Shown here in pieces: positions 37,740 to 50,892 of a stretch of DNA of 64,000 nucleotides. Each line of letters starts with the position of its first letter. The first letter of the stretch is position 1. The stretch spans positions 46,055,501-46,119,500 of the forward strand of contig NC_088357.1 of NCBI RefSeq assembly GCF_036884655.1, given 5' to 3'. The position numbers and the translations under genes were made by a program. Origin of the DNA: Musa acuminata AAA Group. Its lineage: Eukaryota; Streptophyta; Magnoliopsida; Zingiberales; Musaceae. The notes below the pieces were generated by a model. The model searched no databases, was not told where the DNA came from, and saw nothing but the letters and a program-made list of their open reading frames with translations.

Positions 37740-40700
37740 TTAATGTTCCAACACTATCGTTGCTTTCTCCACGGCCGACCGACGGTCCTCGATCCTAATC
37801 CTCTCCAGCTCTTCTGCCACCTCCGCCATCGACGGTCTCGCCTCTCTGTAGAAGGCGAGGCACCGGAACGCCACCTCCGCCACCTCCTGCACCGAAGCCC
37901 TCGTCCGATCATCCCAGTCACCTTTGATGAACGGGTCCACGATGTCCTCCACCATCCCCTTCCCTATCCTGTCCGTCGCCAGCGTCGCCAGGTTCACTTC
38001 GCTCGTTGCTCGACCAAAGTCCACCACCTTCATGGCCGTTATCATCTCCACCAGGACCACCCCGAAGCTGTACACGTCGCACTTATCCGAGAGGTGGAAG
38101 TTACAGTGACACTGCGGGTCGACGTACCCCAGCGTCCCCTGCGGCACAGTCGAGGCGTTGGATGACTCCACCATGGCGGGCGTCGCGAGCCCGAAGTCCG
38201 CCAGCTTCGGTCTCAGGTCGTAATCCAACAAAATGTTGCTGGATTTGACGTCACGGTGGTAGATCGGCGGTTGCACGGCTGTGTGGAGGTACGCGACGGC
38301 CGTGGCGACGTCGGCCGCGATGGAGACGCGAGCGTGCCACGACAAGCCGTCGCCTCGCTTCCGGCGGAGGTGCTGGGAGAGAGTGCCGTTGGGCATGAAC
38401 TCATACACCAGGATGTGCTCGCCGCTCTCGAAGCAGCAGCCCAGCAGGCGGACGACGTTGGGGTGGCTGACGGAGGAGACGAGCTTGATCTCGTTTATGA
38501 TGAGGTCGACGTCGTCGTGTTTGAGCCTTTTGATGGCGACGAGGCCGGCGTTGGATAGTTTTCCGACGTACACGGTGGAGTAGGCGCCGGCGCCGAGCAC
38601 GGAGGTGCCGGCGAAGTTGCTGGTGGCGCGTTCGACGTTCTTGAGGGAGAAGGTGGCGACGGTGCAGGATGTTTGAGAGAGAAGGCGTCGGGTGATTTGC
38701 TTCCCTCTGGAGGCGGTGGACAGGCGTCGGATGTACTCGCGGAAGAATGCCACGCCAAGCATCAGAGAGACTGCGGCAAGGACGCCTGTGAGAAGACAAG
38801 TGGAAATTAATTTGATAAAAATGATTGAAATAAAAAAAAATTGGCTTTTTATGTGGAAGTTACCGTTAATTTTATCTATCTAAAGGGCTGAAGCCTTAAT
38901 TCTATAATAAAGGCACCTAATCAAAGATCAATTTCATTGAACATGATCTACATCACAAAAACATTTAGAAATCATTGAATGAACATATGCATCATTTTAA
39001 ATTGTTATTTAAAACTTTCCCAAACACTAATCTAACTATATAGTTTTCTTTTTTCGACCCTTTGATAACCTTCAGCATAATTTAATTGTTAATTGTGCTT
39101 AGTCATTATTTTTTCTATTTTATAACTTGAAATTTTTTGCTTATGTATTACAGCTAAGTTAATACCATTGATCATTTCATCATGTTCTTTATGAAGCACC
39201 AACGGAAGAAACATAATACCTCCAAGAAAAGCTCCAACTTTGGAGCCGCTCCAGCAATCGCTTGAAATGGAGCTTAAAGACCTGCAATTTTGTACTGCAC
39301 AAAAAAAAAGGAAAAACTGATCTTTAGCTTATATTGCTAAAGAATGAATAATGGTGAGAAAGTTTGAACTCAGCTCCTCTATACTTTAATTTACGGACTT
39401 AAGAAATGAGAAGAATGATGAGTCATTTAAGAGGAACAAAGGTAGGCCATTAATGGGTACAGATGGGCAGTATAAGTTGGCCTCTCAGAAGTCATAAGAA
39501 CTCCATGTCAACCAAAAACTATAAGATGGTTCCAATCATAATGGTCCAATGAAACACACAACCTTTCTTCTGAGACAATTTCCACATGTTGTGAATCATA
39601 ACAAGCATTACATCCACTTCTTTGTTTGTTTGACAACTTAATAAGGTTCACTAAAGATGAAATCGACTCTCACATTTTCATTCATAATTTGGGTTATTCT
39701 AATATGGTTATTGGCCTACCTCATCTAAACTATATTGACTAACTAAAGAAGTGACAGTAAAAATTTGAACACATCTCTTCGTTAATTATGCTAATCCATT
39801 TCATTTCTGGTCAGATTGATCTATATGACTGAACCATGTCGTCCTTAATCCCCAATTAGAAGATATCTTAACGTTCACCAAATCACACTTCCAAGTTTTA
39901 GAAAACATAATCCGACTTAGACAAAGTATTTTTGCTAAATTCCATATGATTTCAAGAATCACAGCAACGATATTAAGAAGAGGTTGTAATGTCCTATTTT
40001 TAAATTACTACAGTATGATTTATTTTTCCAATATTGGATTTGTAATGCAATATCTTTAATTAGATTGATAGTATCTATTTTATTATCATATGAATGCTAG
40101 AATAAAATTTTCAAGCTCTCTCTCTCTCTCTCTCTAGATTTTGATCACCGTAAGTGAAACAGCATGCAATGGAAGTGGTGATTAATAGAAGAGAAGACGC
40201 AGGACTGACCTCTCGCGCAACCTGCGCCGTCGGCGAAGCCGTCCCCGACGAACCCCTCGTGGCAGCTGCAACGGAAGCCCGTACTCCCCCCGGAGACCGG
40301 CGTGTCGACGCGCTTGCAGTTGGCGTTTGTCGCGCATCGGCACTCTCCGTTGAGCCACCACCCGGTCTCGGCCTCTCCGAACACGAGCGACGGCTTGCTG
40401 AAGGTGGCCCCCCCGTACCTCGCCGACGCGAACATGAACGCGCACCCGGCGGTGGCCTCCGTAAACTCCTCCCAGGAGAGGAACCCGCCCGTTTTCCTGC
40501 TGGAGTAGCAGATGGTGTTGTCGCCCTGCAGCCCGCAACTTGTCACGTTGAGACGCCGGGACATTTTCTCGGTGGAGATGATGCACCCGAAGTCCCTCTG
40601 CGAGCTGCAGTTCCGCAGGAACAGCGTGTTGCTCGACGTCATGGCGTAGTGGCTCCGGAAGAGCCCTTCGGCAGCCAGGATGGATCGGTCGCAGACCGGC

Positions 40701-40930
40701 TGCACGTCCAAGATGATGGTTTCATGTGTGATGACCCTGATCCGGTGTCCGCTGAGTTGCATCTCCCCGGCGGCGGAGCAGTTCAGCCGGATTCCGCATC
40801 CATCGGAGAAGCCGAAGGGGTAGGAGACAGTAGCGGAGCCGCACGTCTGGTTGCATCCAGAAGCTCTTGTAGCGGCACAGAAGAAGAGGAGGAAGAAGAA
40901 GAAAACAGGGTTTTGATGGGACGAAGACAT
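37740..40930 (-). CDS. Wall-associated receptor kinase-like protein (WAKL14-like)
   Basis: Three exons in phase: 40930-40210, 39294-39220 and 38785-37740, giving 613 residues. A signal peptide (about 1-23) is followed by a galacturonan-binding GUB_WAK region (CNQTCGSATVSYPFGF) and a Cys-rich EGF-like module (CRCATNANCKRV...GFRCSCHEGFVGDGF, about 198-238). A membrane segment spans about 260-280 (VGAFLGGVLAAVSLMLGVAF) and is split over the last two introns. The kinase has a glycine loop LGAGAYSTVYVG (about 329-340), VAIK lysine K351, catalytic HRDVKSSN (H442-D444) and DFG (462-464), so it should be active and of the RD type. GYVDPQ and the downstream MKVVDF..ATSEVNLA resemble Arabidopsis WAKL14. 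WAK-type receptors sense pectin or its fragments at the wall; the ligand here is not known. Confidence 0.9.
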
Positions 40931-41157
40931 TCTCTATCTGTCGATCAACGGAAACAACAAATGGAAGCAAACTGAAAGTGGAGAAGAAGACTGGGAAGAA
41001 TAAAGCGTCTGTGGTTCTCTCTTCTTCGTTGTTGGCGAAGCAACGAAGACGGACTGTAGGATTGAATGACTTGGTGGGTGCAGACAAATGGTCAAAGGGG
41101 GTGTGCATTTAGTGTAAAGGATGTCAACCTTGAACAGATCCATTGTTTCTTCGCCCA
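40931..41157 (-). promoter_or_regulatory. Short intergenic region: WAKL promoter/leader
   Basis: Only about 230 bases separate the WAKL start codon from the proposed stop of the upstream minus-strand gene. The WAKL promoter must therefore lie here or overlap the 3' end of that gene. No clear TATA box was identified. Confidence 0.35.
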
Positions 41158-44100
41158 CTAAGATAGGGTCGCTACACGAATTGTCACCTGCGCAGGAAGG
41201 TTGTATGGTTAGCAAATCAAGGTATTCAAATTTTATGCTTGGAAAATTTTATATAACAAAATATATACAAATGGAAAACCTCTTAATTGGAAACAAGATG
41301 ATGACTTCCTCAGCTTAACAATGAAAGCTCTGGTGGATGGATAATGCCTTTTTGGTTCAGTTCTCTTGATTTGCTTGATGTGCATCCTTTATACTGAAAA
41401 AAGTATAGAAATAATTTAAAGCTTTTGGGAAAGAAGAAAAGAGGCAAAATACATCTCAATTAGCTTAATTTGCCTCTCCAGCTTATTAGTGAAACCTATG
41501 GTAGTTAGGAAGAAAGAGAATAGAAACTTACAGCCACTAGAGAAAGGGAAAGAAAATAAGATTAATGAGCCAACGAGCACATGAATTGTCATGCCGATGA
41601 TTCAAACCCTCGATTCGACCGTAGATACATACCACTAGCCCGGTTGGGTGTAGTTGATCTAATCCTTCAACTGTATAACACATGTAAGCACTAGTCTAAA
41701 TGTAATGCCACAACATCCATAGTTTCTACTCTATCCTTCACTGTTGCAGCCAAGTATGAACAAGGAGATGACCAAGTCTTGAACAGCCAATTACTAGAGT
41801 TCCAGTCAGAGTAGTAGAGGCCAAAGTTGAGTCATAATCATTGATTCCTGAACTGATACTACACAAAGTTGAGGGACATTGCATTGGCAACAAAATAAAG
41901 AAACAGAAATCGGGATTGATTATGGCACGTGTTAATGGTTTTGATAGATCTAGCTTATGTACAATATGATTGATCTCAAAGATTACTATTCTTCTTCATA
42001 ATCACCCTACATCTAAACCTAGCTTCTGCAGAGTATTTTTATGCTGCGACTGGATAGCAATGTCAACATGAAGTATTCCAGGGTTGAAAGAAGGTACAAA
42101 TAAGGTTGATCATCTTTATGTGGAAATAATCTCTCGATAAAATATAAACAGCATTGGAACCTCCTCAAACACTAAGAAAGCTTAAGAGAAGATCATCCTT
42201 ATGTTTTAGATGAAAAAATTGCTGTAAACAAACTTACTGGTCCACAGCATTGGATGTTGCCAGTGGCTGCACACCGTGTGTGATCCATTCCACTGAACTC
42301 CATCATCATCATCATCAAGACCTGTGAATTAGAAAATTCCACATATTTAACATAATAATAAGAATGTGAGATAAATTATGCTAGATGGAAGTCCGCATAT
42401 TCATAATGTGCATAACTAACAAGACTTTTTTGTGCCACTAGTGCATGCATACTAATTATAGATACAGAAACCATTAGTAGATAATTATAGTTACCCAAAT
42501 ATGTTTCTAATCTATCTTACCCAGATAAATCAGATGAATCCAGGCTAAAAAGAGGAATACCAAGAGGTGGAGCATACACCCTTGAAGAATCTAATCCGAG
42601 AATGCAAGTTTACAACAATTGAACACACTCATTCTAATCTTAAGTAATCAATTGCATGTTTGGCACTGTTTATGTTTTTAATTATTTTTAACATTAGAAA
42701 CACAAATATTGCTCATGTTTCTCTGTTTTTTAGAAAGTATATTTGGTGGTCATCATTTTCTACCCCAGCTTGTACTTAATTTCCACTTATATTGGACTGA
42801 GAATCATTAACTTCTCTTTCTATTTTGAATTTGGTGGTAACAGAAGATGATTTTTGCTTTGAGGCCTGAATAATCTATCATTTATGGACACCTAAAACTC
42901 CATCTGCTATGAAAATCTAGAAATCAAGCATGTGGATAAGAAACTTCAAGGACATGGTCAAAAGCACACTGAAGTTGAAGACAGTGGAACATCATAAAAA
43001 ATGCCTTGGTTTTCTTGCATTGGTGGGGAGCTATAAAGCCAAAACATATGATGTGAATACATGAACCATGATTTCTGGATCTGAAATCTTCATGACAATT
43101 TTTTTAGATGCTTGCTAGTAAGAGCTTCATTCTAATCATATGTAGAGTGAGATTCTTCTTCTCTGTAGCTGCCTCTTTCAGAGTTATGTTGAGTGATACT
43201 TATTAGGTATCCTTTAACAATGGCCTCAACACGTTGACTGTGGTTTCACATACCGATCTCTTCTCATTTGCTAGCATTCAGGTTGATATTGAAGAGGCAG
43301 CATCACTTGCTTGAAGAATTATTGAGCAATGTATTCAGATCCAATTTGAATAAGCAGTTCTGCAGATGTTCCTTTTTCCTGGTTTACCACATCTATCAGT
43401 TCTGAGTCCACCTAGCATTGGTTTGTTTCAACAATTAGTATCTCCTTTGGGCTACAAATTAACTTATACTTTTCAACAATTTGTTTGTGACCACATTTCC
43501 ATATTATCAAATTAATTAATGTCTACTTTTTTTGGTGAGCAATTCTCAGCTGGGCCAGAAGCTAATGAAGGCTAGAATAGGTGGTTTAAGGTTCTCTGGG
43601 AGTTTGGAGAACACTACATAGATTCTAAGAAATCAATACGGGTAGGTGTGTAATTGGCACTGAGTTAAGATCTTTGCTGAGTTGTGCTTTATCTCTCAGT
43701 TCACAAATTGTTCTCACTGCTGCAATGATCCATCTAACTTGATCACAATTTATCTATGATGACCAGCTTGGAGATCTCCATAGTCTGGACCACTTGGGCT
43801 GTGTCTCTACTCCATCAAGTCTTCCTACACTTCATGGAAGTCTGATGTTGACGTCTTCTTGTGCTCACCTCCAAACCTCAATCTACTCCTCGAAAAGTAG
43901 CAAATTCTTTTTAAATTCCGAGAAACTTGTACATATTTCCTAAAATCAACAAATCAGAACAAATCCCTCAAACATGTTTTTTGCATGTACTTTTAAGTTT
44001 TTCACTATTGGTAGTGAATATAAGCCATAACAATACCATAGGACAACAAGGAGCAAACTAAAAGTGCTACCATCTCTAATAAGACTAATATCAGCTCTAG

Positions 44101-45542
44101 AAAAGAAAAGGAAACCAAATATTTTAGAGTTTTGTCCAAAATCACAGATGATTCTTCTGGCGTCAGCATTAGATTTTTGCAGTCCACATCAGCCAATTAA
44201 AATGCATATGCACTGGCATCACCCTCGTAATAGTAGCACAAATGCATGATTTCTAAACGTACCTCCAATATTCCAACAACAAGCTACTACAAGTAGTTCT
44301 AAGTTTGGGTGAAAAATCTTTATTAGAGTAAATTGAAGGACTACCTTGTAGAAAGAAAACAAAGCAGCAAACTGGAGACCAGGGTAATAGTCCATGTAAG
44401 CTGATTCATCTTCAAAATTCAGCTCATGTTCTTTAACAAAATTTCCTACAGCTATCTCATTAAGATATTCTCATTATTTTGACTTGGATCATACAACTCA
44501 AGCTCTCTTAAATCCTAAACTTGTAGTTCACACAAACATGGCAACCATGTATAAAAAAACGTACATTAATCTCATAAAAGCAAACATGAAGGGAAACATG
44601 ACTAATACCAGGAAAAAAACAGATAATTGCAAAGATAAAGCTAATTTATGCATATTATAGTTATTCTCATTCTATGAGAATTCAAACTTGAAAGAAGATT
44701 ACCATGTTTATTTCAAATGCATGACATAAAGTCTGCCCTTTCTCTTTTTGCAGGTTCAACTGTTATGCCATATCTGAAAAAGTATGATTAGATAAATCTT
44801 GAGATCCGAAAGCCATAATAATTTGAAAGGAAACCAAAATAGATTTTGGAAACAGTGCCTTCTGTTAGGTTCACGAGGTGCATTCAATTGCACATGTTTT
44901 CTTTGTTGTTGTTTTTATGTGTTTTCTTTTTGAACAAAAAGAAAAGAATTGACAAGTTCCTTCCCATCGCCTTAACAACAGCAGTCTTGTCTGGTAAGAA
45001 TCCAATCATGAGTAGAAGATTCATAAGCTGCAAGATGGTCACTATCTGTCATATCAAAGGAAACCTGTAAAACTTACATAAGTTTGAACTGCAAAACACA
45101 GCACTGTTTGTGGAAACAAGGTTTATCCAACCAAACGGCAATATTTGTTACTGCAACGATTATTGGTTGGAATTCAACAAATAACATTATGGAATTAAGT
45201 GGTTCTTTTCCATATGACTGCGTCAAATTCGAATTTCTTTCCACGATAAAGATGAACCCATGCAAAAGATGCATCAAAGGAGGAGCAAGTAGCATACAGA
45301 GAGCACCAAGTATTAGACATAACCATGGATCACCTTCACAAGAATATGTCGCAATCATTAAGATGGGAACAAAAAAATCTATTGTATTTCCACAAACACC
45401 TTTCGGACAACTTAAAAGGAGAAGACCTTATACCAGAACAGAGAGCCGCGAACTCCAAGAGGCAGACCGAGAACGCCCTCAGGCGCCAGACCACATGAGT
45501 CATTGCCGTCGCGAGGATTAGGACATGCTTTTCGGGGAACAT
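41158..45542 (-). CDS. Unidentified multi-exon membrane-protein-like gene (partial model)
   Basis: I do not recognise this protein. Exons that look real, with splice borders: 45542-45434 (MFPEKHVLILATAMTHVVWR, then LRAFSVCLLEFAALCS; the next ATG at 45503 is an alternative start); an exon from 45333, in phase with the first, encoding GDPWLCLILGALCMLLAPPL then MHLLHGFIFI; 44445-44345 (NFVKEHELNFEDESAYMDYY, PGLQFAALFSFYK); 42318-42238, in phase, encoding a methionine run then EFSGMDHTRCAATG; and 41187-41158, a last exon encoding VTIRVATLS and a stop. A possible further exon near 45048-44960 (VTILQLMNLLLMIGFLPDKT) would fit between. The link between the 45-kb and 44.4-kb exons is not resolved. 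Two or more hydrophobic segments suggest an integral membrane protein. Low to moderate confidence; exon order and start need transcripts. Confidence 0.4.
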
Positions 45543-45807
45543 AATTCATGCAGCCCCGATTGACGCCCAACCAAGAGAACCAAGAGATCGACACCCAACC
45601 AACCGGCGTTGCCGGTCGACAGCGCTGGCTACCAGTACAAGCATGAGATCGCCTGATGCACGATGGCGAAGGAAGACTACGGCGGAGAGGCATTCGATGG
45701 CGGGAAAGAAGGCAGAAACGCATTCTCGTGCTCTCGGTCGATCGGTGGCCGGTTTTGTTGTCATTGCCGTAACAGTAGTTTCTTACTATTATTGTTATGA
45801 TTCAAGG

Positions 45808-45864
<57 letters not shown>

Positions 45865-47132
45865 CTAAAATTAATTATTTGCATTTTTATTCCTTTAAAA
45901 TTTTATTTTTAGATCCAGTATGATTATATTTTATCATCATTTAGGACATTATTGCTTAATACCATTAGATAAATCTTATATATCTAATGGATTATATTTT
46001 ATTTTAAATGCTTAGAACAGTTTACATTATTTATTCATATCCACTATATTGTATGTGCTTGCATTCACATTTATTGTCATATTTCATGCTTTTTATTACA
46101 TAGAATTTTGAATTCTTCATGAATATATCATGAATAAATTAGCATATATTATATAAGTCTGTTCAAATCACAAAGATAATAATAAATTAACTTAACACAT
46201 AATTATTGATGTAAATGAGATAAGATAAGTCTCCGTCCTCATTTCATTCCCCATTTAGATGGGGTGAGTGTAGGGATTGGGAATCCCCATTAATAACGAA
46301 GTATCTATATATTCTTCATATTCTTCTAATTAATTTTTAATAAAAAATAAAAATTATCAAATATAATTAATAATACTAAAATCTATATATAATAACATTT
46401 AAATAAATTTAAAAATATTATAATCAGAAGGAGAGATTGGGGGAAGATGTAGAGGATTAGAAAAAATCATAGAGGGAGAGGCGAGAGTTGCAATAATCAA
46501 CGAGGCAAGGTTATGAGAGGATAATAGGGGTGACTATGACGAGGAGTGAGGGGTACTACGACAAAAGAGAAGTCAAAAGGAGATAGACAAGAGAAGAGAG
46601 TATGTGATAAGAAAAGAAAAAACCAAAAAAGAGAAAAATACAAAGGTCGTCATCGTCTATCATTAATGATTAAGTGCACGTAGCTCGTGACACAAAATTA
46701 TTGTTATTGAATTATGAGATGTCTCATTTCATTTAATTGAATCAAATAATTTTTAATTAAATTATAATCGATTTAATCAAGATTTATTCAATCTAATAGA
46801 GTGATAGGAACACTTTAAGATTGGATCTCCACATGTATCGTATCCACGGATATAATTGATATCATGCACATATTAATCGACAACTTCACACAAACATAAA
46901 CTCTGAAGAAATCATGTAACATTCTATTATGGTTCACAAAAGGATTCCTAATTTTACGCATTTGCCACTGAATTATTACTTCTTGCTGTGGTGCTTCCTC
47001 GGCAGTATCTAATCCCCACCACGTATTCAACAACACGGACTCTCATACACACACACTCACTCATAAAGACATGCTTTCCAAGATCGGAACAAATACGTAC
47101 ATGAAACAGGGGGTGCATCTCCGCACGTCCGC
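45543..47132. other. Intergenic with (TA)n microsatellite
   Basis: 45543-45780 is GC-richer and probably contains the leader and promoter of the unidentified minus-strand gene. An uninterrupted (TA)n tract follows at 45810-45861. The rest is AT-rich, with a purine-rich patch at 46430-46640. No gene is supported before the 3' end of the WD40 gene. Confidence 0.5.
45810..45861. repeat. (TA)26 microsatellite
   Basis: Pure alternating TA over 52 bases. Confidence 0.95.
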
Positions 47133-48611
47133 TCACGCAGCGGCCGGCACGCTAAAGTCTTGTCCCACGTGCGAGCCCAACTCCATCAGCTTCGCGCCCT
47201 CTCTCTCGCTCTGCGGCGGCTGCGCCTCCACGCGCCGCGCGCGCGGAGGCGACGGCGTCGCACCTTGCTCCGGCACGCGCCATACCTTCACCGAATTATC
47301 GAGGCTGCCGCTGTACACCACGTAGCGGGGACAACCGCAGGCCCCGCCGGCCTCGCCGTCTTCCTTCTCCACGACCAGGCACTTGATCGGCCCCTCGTGG
47401 CCCGCGAGCACCGCCAGCTTGGTGTGGCCTGGGCCTCCGACGGAGCCATCACCCTCCTCCCTCCGCCACACGCAGAGTGTCTTGTCCGCGGATCCGCTCA
47501 CCACCAGTCTCCCGGTTGCCGCGAGGCACAGCACCGCCATCCGGTGCCCACGGAGCACCCCGCCGTGCACCAGCTGCCACTGCCCGCTCTCCCACCACCA
47601 GTAGTTAATCGTCCCGTCCGACGATCCGCAGTACACCACCCCAGCAACCTCCGCCACGGCCACAGACGTCACCGCGCTCTCCTGCTGCAGCAACCTCTGC
47701 ACAAGAACGTGCTTCGTGGCACCCACTTTCCCTGCCGCCTCCCTACGCCACACCTTAACCGTGCCTTCCGCCGATCCCGTGAACAAAAATCCACCGAATC
47801 CGGTCGCCACCGCGTTGACTGCATCGTCGTGCGCCTTGATGGACTCGAGGCACTTGGAGTCCGATACCCTCCACACCTTAACCGTCCTATCCCAAGACCC
47901 AGAGTACAGAATCCCGGCCTCCTCGTCGAGGCTGAGACAGGAAATCGCATCGAAATGCCGAAGCCACACTGTCTTGCGGTGCCGCCGCACCTGGACGTAG
48001 TTAGATGGGTTGACGGAGCTCTTCAAGAAGTCCTTGAGCTTTGGGAGCGTCCCCACGCGCTTGTGGACCACGGGGTTCTTCGCGAAAGTCTTCCAGACAC
48101 GAATCTTGCCGTCCTGATGGCCAGTGAAGATCGTGTCGCCGGCGACCACAATAGCCTTGACGAGGCCGCTGCAGGACTTGAAGCCCGACAGCTCATGTTG
48201 GCCCTTCCAGACGCGGATGTTCCTGCTATCGGACCCGGTGTAGAGGAGGTCCCCGGCGGTGGCGAGGGAGTAGACATGGCCCTCCTCGCGGACGAGCGAC
48301 CCAACGAGGCCGGTGGCGTCGGGGTCAGCCGCGTCGTCGGAGAGGAAGGGGAGGTAGGCCCAAGGTGACTTGGCGAAGGGGGAGGCGGCCGCCGAGTTCC
48401 ATGGGGACAGGTCATAAGGTGAGCCCCGGGCGCTGGCCGAGTTGCAGTCGGAGTCGTAGCCGAGGCTGGCGGAGGAGGATCCCAGGCCGCGGCCACTGCT
48501 TCTGCCACGGGGTTGCTCGTCCTCAGATTGGAACGTGGTATCGGTCTGGAGAAGGTCGAACAGGTTGGAGGTGCGCGGTGGGCTTGCCGTGCCATCCTCT
48601 CTGTCCGTCAT
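47133..48611 (-). CDS. WD40-repeat protein, JINGUBANG type
   Basis: Single-exon gene of 492 residues; the first ATG in frame (48611) gives MTDREDGTASPPRTSNLFDL. A low-complexity Ser-rich N-terminus (about 1-100) precedes a seven-bladed WD40 propeller. Repeats end in recognisable WD-type dipeptides: NIRVWKGQ, KIRVWKTF, TVKVWRVS, TVKVWRRE, TINYWWWE, TLCVWRRE and SVKVWRVP. The segment KRVGTLPKLKDFLKSSVNPS followed by NYVQVRRHRKTVWLRHFDAI between blades two and three is typical of plant JINGUBANG/WD40 proteins. In Arabidopsis, JINGUBANG restrains pollen germination and tube growth. Assignment to this family is firm; orthology with that gene is not shown. A G-box and a possible TATA element lie just upstream. 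Confidence 0.88.
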   Translation of the reverse strand: MTDREDGTASPPRTSNLFDLLQTDTTFQSEDEQPRGRSSGRGLGSSSASLGYDSDCNSASARGSPYDLSPWNSAAASPFAKSPWAYLPFLSDDAADPDATGLVGSLVREEGHVYSLATAGDLLYTGSDSRNIRVWKGQHELSGFKSCSGLVKAIVVAGDTIFTGHQDGKIRVWKTFAKNPVVHKRVGTLPKLKDFLKSSVNPSNYVQVRRHRKTVWLRHFDAISCLSLDEEAGILYSGSWDRTVKVWRVSDSKCLESIKAHDDAVNAVATGFGGFLFTGSAEGTVKVWRREAAGKVGATKHVLVQRLLQQESAVTSVAVAEVAGVVYCGSSDGTINYWWWESGQWQLVHGGVLRGHRMAVLCLAATGRLVVSGSADKTLCVWRREEGDGSVGGPGHTKLAVLAGHEGPIKCLVVEKEDGEAGGACGCPRYVVYSGSLDNSVKVWRVPEQGATPSPPRARRVEAQPPQSEREGAKLMELGSHVGQDFSVPAAA

Positions 48612-48689
48612 AATTGAAACTTGAAAGTGTGTGCGAGAGACTACGGTGGAGGCTTTGCTACGATCGAAACCCAAAGGCCGCGGATGGTG

Positions 48690-48729
48690 TATAAATAGGG
48701 GCCGGAAAAGAACCAGGCGACGCCACGTG
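48690..48729 (-). promoter_or_regulatory. Possible TATA element and G-box of the WD40 gene
   Basis: TATTTATA on the minus strand (48690-48697) lies about 80 bases upstream of the start codon and could serve as a TATA box. CACGTG (48724-48729) lies just beyond it. The TATA match is more canonical on the plus strand, so its role is uncertain. Confidence 0.4.
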
Positions 48730-48899
48730 GATAAACGTGACTCCAAGATGTACGGAACGTTTCGTTCGGTAAACTGCGGGAGCGGAACCGCTTGTTAAAG
48801 GGGGGAAACACGCGGACCCATGTCTCTCCCGAGACACGAAACACAATTTTTGGCTTCACGAGGACGCTGGGCCCTCACTTTCGGTGAGAAGGTTCTCCG

Positions 48900-50690
48900 T
48901 GAACCCTGCGTTTTTGGCTTTTACTTCGAAGGACGACGCGTTCGGCTTCTATTGGTCGGACCAAACGTTGAATTAAAGCCGTAATTTGATGCTTTGGTGA
49001 CGCGTGTTTACTTTAGCCCACCGCTCAATCAATTTGGATTAAAAGAACAAAAAAGAAAAAGAAAAAGGAAAGGGTATAAAAGTGGCGGGGAGGGTAATTT
49101 GCTGGCACGGTTTAACTTGTAAAAGCCTTCGAACACGAATTCACAATGCAAACAACACGTAGATCTTTAACAAATGTTAGGTAGATGTGCATCATATGGA
49201 GTGTAGTGTAAGAATGCTTCAATGACAAAAAGAGATCCTTTCCATCTCGAAAAAGATGGTGTATACAATCTAAATTAGGATTTTGTAGGTCTTCATAGGA
49301 GATGAGTGTTAAATGATCTCAAGATTGAAAGGTAATAAAAAAATCAAGTAATAAGTTTGTTTAGGAAAATAAGTCAATCAGACCAAATATGTGAGTGTCA
49401 GAATGTTCGAAATAACTTCGATGTGATATCTATACCAAAGTCGATATTAGGAAAAGTTTTTTAACTCGATCCTTTTGACGCTCAGGTTAGTAATTAAAGT
49501 CTCTTTAAGTATAAATTTTTTTTCGAGAAAAAAGCTTCACGAATTCGCTCTTATACCTAGTTTTGAAGGGGATAACCAGTAACTGCTTCAATATTTTCTC
49601 TCGATGTTTTTATCCTTACGAGTAAAAGGAGAAATAATCTTAGACAATCTATCTTAGACTTTTATCTATACGAATAAATAGATGAAGGGTGATTTGAATT
49701 TTTTTTTAATATATTAGATGATGATTAACTATTAGTATAATTCCTATCAAAATTAATTCAACTAAGATCTTATGGTATTCGAAAGATATGAGATCGGAAA
49801 GACAAGTTTTCATTGCATCCTATTTGACTATTTCAACACCTTTGACACGAAATATTTATCAAAAAATAAATTTATCTTAACTACTTTTACTATGACACGA
49901 CAAGAGATAACAAGAAAAAATCACTCAAAATACTGTCCATTTTAATTAATTTGAAGATGACAATGATTTTGTTATATAACGGTTGTTATATAAAACATAC
50001 CTTCCGATTGCACTTCTTTTCGCAGAATCATCTAACTATTATTATTATTATTATTATTATTATGTTATCTCATGTTTTTCTCTATATGTAATATAATTAT
50101 ACCACATCTTAAAAAAATAATTATATCATAAAAGAAATTTGGTGATAATCATTACATTTCTAAGATAAAAAATGACACAAAATAGTTTGACTAGTAAAAA
50201 AATTATCATATCATCATAAAATTCTAGGATTAACACTCGTCTTCATCTCTCGTGCTCATCTTTCTTCTTCGGTTATCTATCCTCTTTTTTCTTATCATCA
50301 ATTCTTTTTTCATCGTCGTCTTTCATATCATAATTATTTTTCTCATAATAATTTTTTAAATTTTTTATATAAATAATAAATGATGAAAGTGAGATTCCAT
50401 CTCAAAATAAAAAATCAAAATATTTTACTTTCATCTTTTCGTCATTCATCCAACAGGTTAATTTTTTTTCTTTTGTTTTTTGGAAACTTGCAGCTATCCA
50501 ACTCACTTAAGTTACATCAACGTACTTATCGGCCACGTTTGAATAATCCATTAGATCCGAAAAGAGGTAAAATAACATTCTCGAACATTCTACTAATTGC
50601 TATTCCAAATCGTGCACCTGAGACCATAATTATTCCCAAAGATATCATAAATTAATGGACACCACAGAAACAATGAGTGAACACAGCGCC
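48900..50690. other. Intergenic, no gene seen
   Basis: Upstream sequence of the WD40 gene grading into AT-rich DNA, with an (ATT)9 microsatellite at about 50036-50062. Short ORFs such as the one at 50380-50655 have no supporting features. Confidence 0.5.
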
Positions 50691-50892
50691 ATGATCGCGA
50701 TTCAACTGTGGCGGTCTAATGCCCAGCCAGACTGCTGCCTATGATTCGTAACGTGCACCTCTTTTCTAGGTTTTGACGTCCCGAAAGCCACCACCGTCGT
50801 CGTCATCTACAGCCGGCGGATTCCACAGCGCCAGTGGCCCGCCACGTAACAGTAGCATATAACGGGGCGCGTTCGATTATTACAACCACACC

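Noticed and set aside
44030..44110. Possible exon after TTTCTTTTCTAG with protein-like frame (ADISLIRDGSTFSLLLVV)
   Set aside because: Its phase gives an immediate stop when joined to the neighbouring exon of the unnamed gene, so it was not included.
47160..48368. 402-codon plus-strand ORF opposite the WD40 gene
   Set aside because: It is a shadow frame, His/Arg-rich without domains; the minus strand carries clear WD repeats.
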